NCBI RefSeq assembly: GCF_008329965.1
Contig: NZ_CP036150.1
Coordinates: 3,452,439 to 3,516,438 of the forward strand
DNA: 64,000 bases
Direction: 5' to 3'
DNA from: Oceanispirochaeta crateris
GTDB lineage: Bacteria > Spirochaetota > Spirochaetia > DSM-2461
A model generated the notes under the pieces. It was not told where the DNA came from, made no database searches, and saw only the letters and a program-made list of their open reading frames with translations. This document shows positions 63,465 through 64,000 of the stretch, in pieces. The first letter of the stretch is position 1, and every line of letters begins with the position of its first letter. The translations under genes and the position numbers were made by a program.

Positions 63465-63809
63465 ATGAAGAATGTGGTGAATCAATTAAAAGCCTTGGGT
63501 GAAACCAACCGCTTTAGAATTTGCATGATGCTGCTTGAAAAACCTCTTTGTGTCTGCGAGCTACTCTCTGTCCTTGATATTGCCGGGGGAACCTTGTCAA
63601 ACCATTTGAAAATTCTTAGACATGCCCATTTGGTTGATCAAAGGAAGGAAGGAAAATGGGTTGTTTGCCATATTGCGGATGAAGGTGCGGAAAAATTAAT
63701 CCGTTTTGCGGCTTCCTGTATGACTGATACAGAAATCACAGATGATGATCACGACAGGATTTGCTGCTCCAGTAGAGAACTTTGCTCTGTTACAAAATCT
63801 CCGGAGTAG
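63465..63809 (+). CDS. ArsR-family repressor, arsenic-type Cys motif
   Basis: A 114-residue winged-helix regulator (LKALGETNRFRICMMLLEKP, recognition helix GGTLSNHLKILRHAHLV). LCVCELL in alpha-3 places the two Cys that sense As(III)/Sb(III) in classical ArsR. The tail adds more Cys (DRICCSSRELC). It is divergent from the DUF318 permease, the likely target. No ribosome binding site is visible. The last 20 bp overlap the end of a convergent gene. Confidence 0.9.
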   Translation: MKNVVNQLKALGETNRFRICMMLLEKPLCVCELLSVLDIAGGTLSNHLKILRHAHLVDQRKEGKWVVCHIADEGAEKLIRFAASCMTDTEITDDDHDRICCSSRELCSVTKSPE

Positions 63810-64000
63810 ACTTAGGCAGCAGGTCCGTACGGATATGACTCAGTGATCTGTACATGTTGTATTTAAGGCTATCCTTGCCTCCGCTCATCAACTCAAGCAC
63901 CGAGGCGGCTTCCTTTCGCCGTGTTTCTCCTTCATAGGGACAGTGTTTTGCCGGTATATTCCAATTCATCTCGTTAACAAAGCTCTGTATATGGTGTTCC
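63790..64000 (-). CDS. TtcA-like PP-loop protein, C-terminal end (rest outside window)
   Basis: An open minus-strand frame enters from the right edge and stops at 63790, giving at least 69 residues. The end reads IPAKHCPYEGETRRKEAAS, then LKYNMYRSLSHIRTDLLP, which I associate with the C-termini of TtcA-type tRNA thiolation ATPases. The PP-loop itself would lie outside the window. It overlaps the ArsR gene end by 20 bp. The identification is tentative. Confidence 0.6.
   Translation of the reverse strand, partial: EHHIQSFVNEMNWNIPAKHCPYEGETRRKEAASVLELMSGGKDSLKYNMYRSLSHIRTDLLPKSTPEIL

Overview
The window is about 64 kb of gene-dense bacterial chromosome, with short gaps, many stop/start overlaps (ATGA, TAATG) and clear AGGAGG-type ribosome binding sites. 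I see no rRNA, tRNA, CRISPR array, insertion sequence or prophage. The best lineage clues point to a free-living, flagellated, fermentative spirochaete (Spirochaetales): a TatT-type lipoprotein next to a TRAP binding protein and a fused TRAP permease, as in Treponema pallidum; a 985-residue acidic/TM/TPR protein that resembles the periplasmic flagellar collar protein FlcA (Borrelia BB0326 type); and several double-propeller or TPR proteins. The genus cannot be fixed from sequence reading alone.

Layout. 1-6.3 kb: the end of recC, then recB and recD (exonuclease V). 6.5-9.2 kb: a YchJ-like SEC-C protein, a small coiled-coil protein, an RluA pseudouridine synthase and MutY. 9.2-15.3 kb: TatT-TatP-TatQM TRAP transporter, a UMF1-type MFS permease, a TPR protein and a 77-aa protein. 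15.4-21 kb: phosphomannomutase, an Mrp triple fusion, a Gfo/Idh dehydrogenase and a class I/II aminotransferase. 21.1-26.4 kb: an unknown two-TM protein and a xylose locus (AraC regulator, xylulokinase, xylose isomerase). 26.7-32.8 kb: proC, a giant propeller/Y_Y_Y/GGDEF sensor, and PtsP (EI-Ntr) translationally coupled to it. 32.8-35.9 kb: an Rrf2 regulator divergent from a URO-D/corrinoid-methyltransferase-like protein that carries a thioredoxin-like CAAC tail, followed by a CobW-type GTPase. 35.9-41.5 kb: an outer-membrane protein, an SmtB/CzrA-like ArsR regulator, an aldo/keto reductase, a Zn/Cd-type P-ATPase and a MATE exporter. 41.5-44.9 kb: a rhamnose locus (AraC regulator, RhaA, class II aldolase). 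44.9-49.1 kb: DsrE-like protein, 2-hydroxyacid dehydrogenase, ferritin-like protein, small membrane protein and an EAL protein. 49.3-55.5 kb: an aromatic 2-oxoacid operon (IorA, IorB, two PaaK-type ligases, ACT protein, hotdog thioesterase, small Cys protein). 55.5-61.6 kb: a secreted glycogen-binding-module protein, the FlcA-like protein, IlvE and ManC. 61.7-64 kb: a C_GCAxxG_C_C protein, a remnant of a thioredoxin-like gene, a DUF318-type permease, an ArsR regulator and the 3' end of a TtcA-like gene.

Functionally the region combines sugar catabolism (xylose, rhamnose), solute uptake by TRAP, mannose activation (ManB and ManC, 45 kb apart), amino-acid-derived acyl-CoA chemistry, metal and arsenic resistance, and c-di-GMP signalling. 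The loci I consider most worth study are the URO-D/thioredoxin fusion with CobW and its upstream GTACC repeats; the periplasmic-sensor diguanylate cyclase coupled to PtsP; the IorA that lacks its usual C-terminal ferredoxin domain; and the decayed thioredoxin gene behind the permease.
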